Assembly (NCBI GenBank): GCA_036971475.1
Contig: JBAIZL010000010.1
Span: 6,545,131-6,609,130, forward strand
Source of the DNA: Prosapia bicincta
Lineage: Eukaryota > Arthropoda > Insecta > Hemiptera > Cercopidae
Length of the DNA stretch: 64,000 nt
Direction of reading: 5' to 3'
Position numbers and translations under genes: made by a program. The notes beneath the pieces were generated by a model that was given only the letters and a program-made list of their open reading frames with translations, had not been told where the DNA came from and made no database searches. This document shows positions 63,600 through 64,000 of this stretch, piece by piece. Within the stretch, counting starts at the first letter, position 1. The number at the start of each line of letters is the position of its first letter.

Positions 63600-64000
63600 C
63601 TCAGATATAGATATAGACTTAGGCATAAAACATACAGTAAAATATAAACGCAGTCAAATAAATAAGCAAACAGATAAAGTAAATAAAGACAAATATCTTA
63701 GGTATATAGACAGACAAGCAAGTTATTGGGCTGGAAGATATAGACGTCAGACGGATAAATAGGGAATGTAGGATATACAAAGAGACAGATAAATAGATAG
63801 ATAAAGGGACAGACCGATAAATAGGGGCTGTGGATTTCCAAACAGACAATGAATAGGTAGATATATATTTAGACAAACAGACAGAAAAATAAATAGGGGC
63901 TGTTGGATATAAAGACAGGCATATGATTAGGGAGATAGATATTCAGACCGATTGTTAAATAGGGATTCTTGGATATACAGACAGATGAATACAGAAAGAT
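63600..64000 (+). repeat. Diverged GATA/GACA-type tandem repeat, continues past the window
   Basis: Units of 61-73 bp each contain AAATAGGGGCTGTGGATATA-like and GACAGATAAATAGATAGATA-like parts. The AAATAGGG anchor occurs near 63757, 63818, 63891 and 63957. The left part is more degenerate. The 116-codon frame at 63412-63762 and its antisense are chance products of this sequence. Confidence 0.75.

Noticed and set aside
63412..63762. 116-codon plus frame and its 85-codon antisense partner
   Set aside because: Both run through a diverged GATA/GACA-type tandem repeat, and the composition explains them.

Overview
This 64 kb window is AT-rich, non-coding animal nuclear DNA dominated by repeats. 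No host protein-coding gene could be recognised. The only protein signatures are decayed transposable elements: one almost complete non-LTR retrotransposon (10.69-15.57 kb, minus strand) and two relics of a mariner-type DNA transposon (53.4-53.8 kb minus, 60.55-61.3 kb plus). The element types, the many long (CA)n and (TA)n tracts and the base composition fit an arthropod. A chelicerate such as a horseshoe crab or spider is a guess I cannot test here. There are no bacterial operons, CRISPR arrays, rRNA genes or intact tRNA genes. Layout: 1.0-3.2 kb is a 23-bp minisatellite with higher-order structure. 3.2-10.7 kb is low-complexity intergenic DNA with tRNA-derived SINE-like pieces, including an inverted pair at 6.47 and 7.85 kb. 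10.7-15.6 kb is the retrotransposon, whose 5' side abuts a (CA)n(TA)n tract that is itself tandemly duplicated at 16.1 kb. 17.6-34.9 kb is one 17.3-kb array of about 380 copies of a 45-bp unit. 35-39 kb holds dispersed repeats, microsatellites and the first copy of a duplicated conserved-looking block. 39.7-41.35 kb is a 52-bp minisatellite flanked by Helitron-like fragments. 43-45 kb holds (TA)n tracts around a near-perfect palindrome. 46.3-46.85 kb is an old, diverged 19-bp array. 48.1-49.0 kb is the second copy of the duplicated block, interrupted by a fold-back insertion. 50.6-51.6 kb is microsatellite. 56.6-59.3 kb is a 20-bp minisatellite with a 1111-bp higher-order repeat. The last 400 bp are a diverged GATA/GACA-like tandem repeat. 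Two points stand out. First, six unrelated tandem arrays with different unit lengths (23, 45, 52, 19, 20 and about 66 bp) lie within 64 kb. The 45-bp array is built hierarchically: unit, fixed five-unit cassette, blocks of 15-38 units, then two roughly parallel super-blocks of 6.6-7.5 kb. Second, two small RNA-like or regulatory-like signals recur. One is a scattered family of hairpins of the form CTGAnGA-N-stem-GAAA, resembling the hammerhead ribozyme core known from Penelope-like elements and retrozymes, with different but complementary stems in different copies. The other is a 187-191 bp block duplicated 10.6 kb apart whose core contains 55-bp and 74-bp identical runs while its flanks have diverged. 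The very long open frames in the tandem arrays come from the repeat unit and are not proposed as genes.
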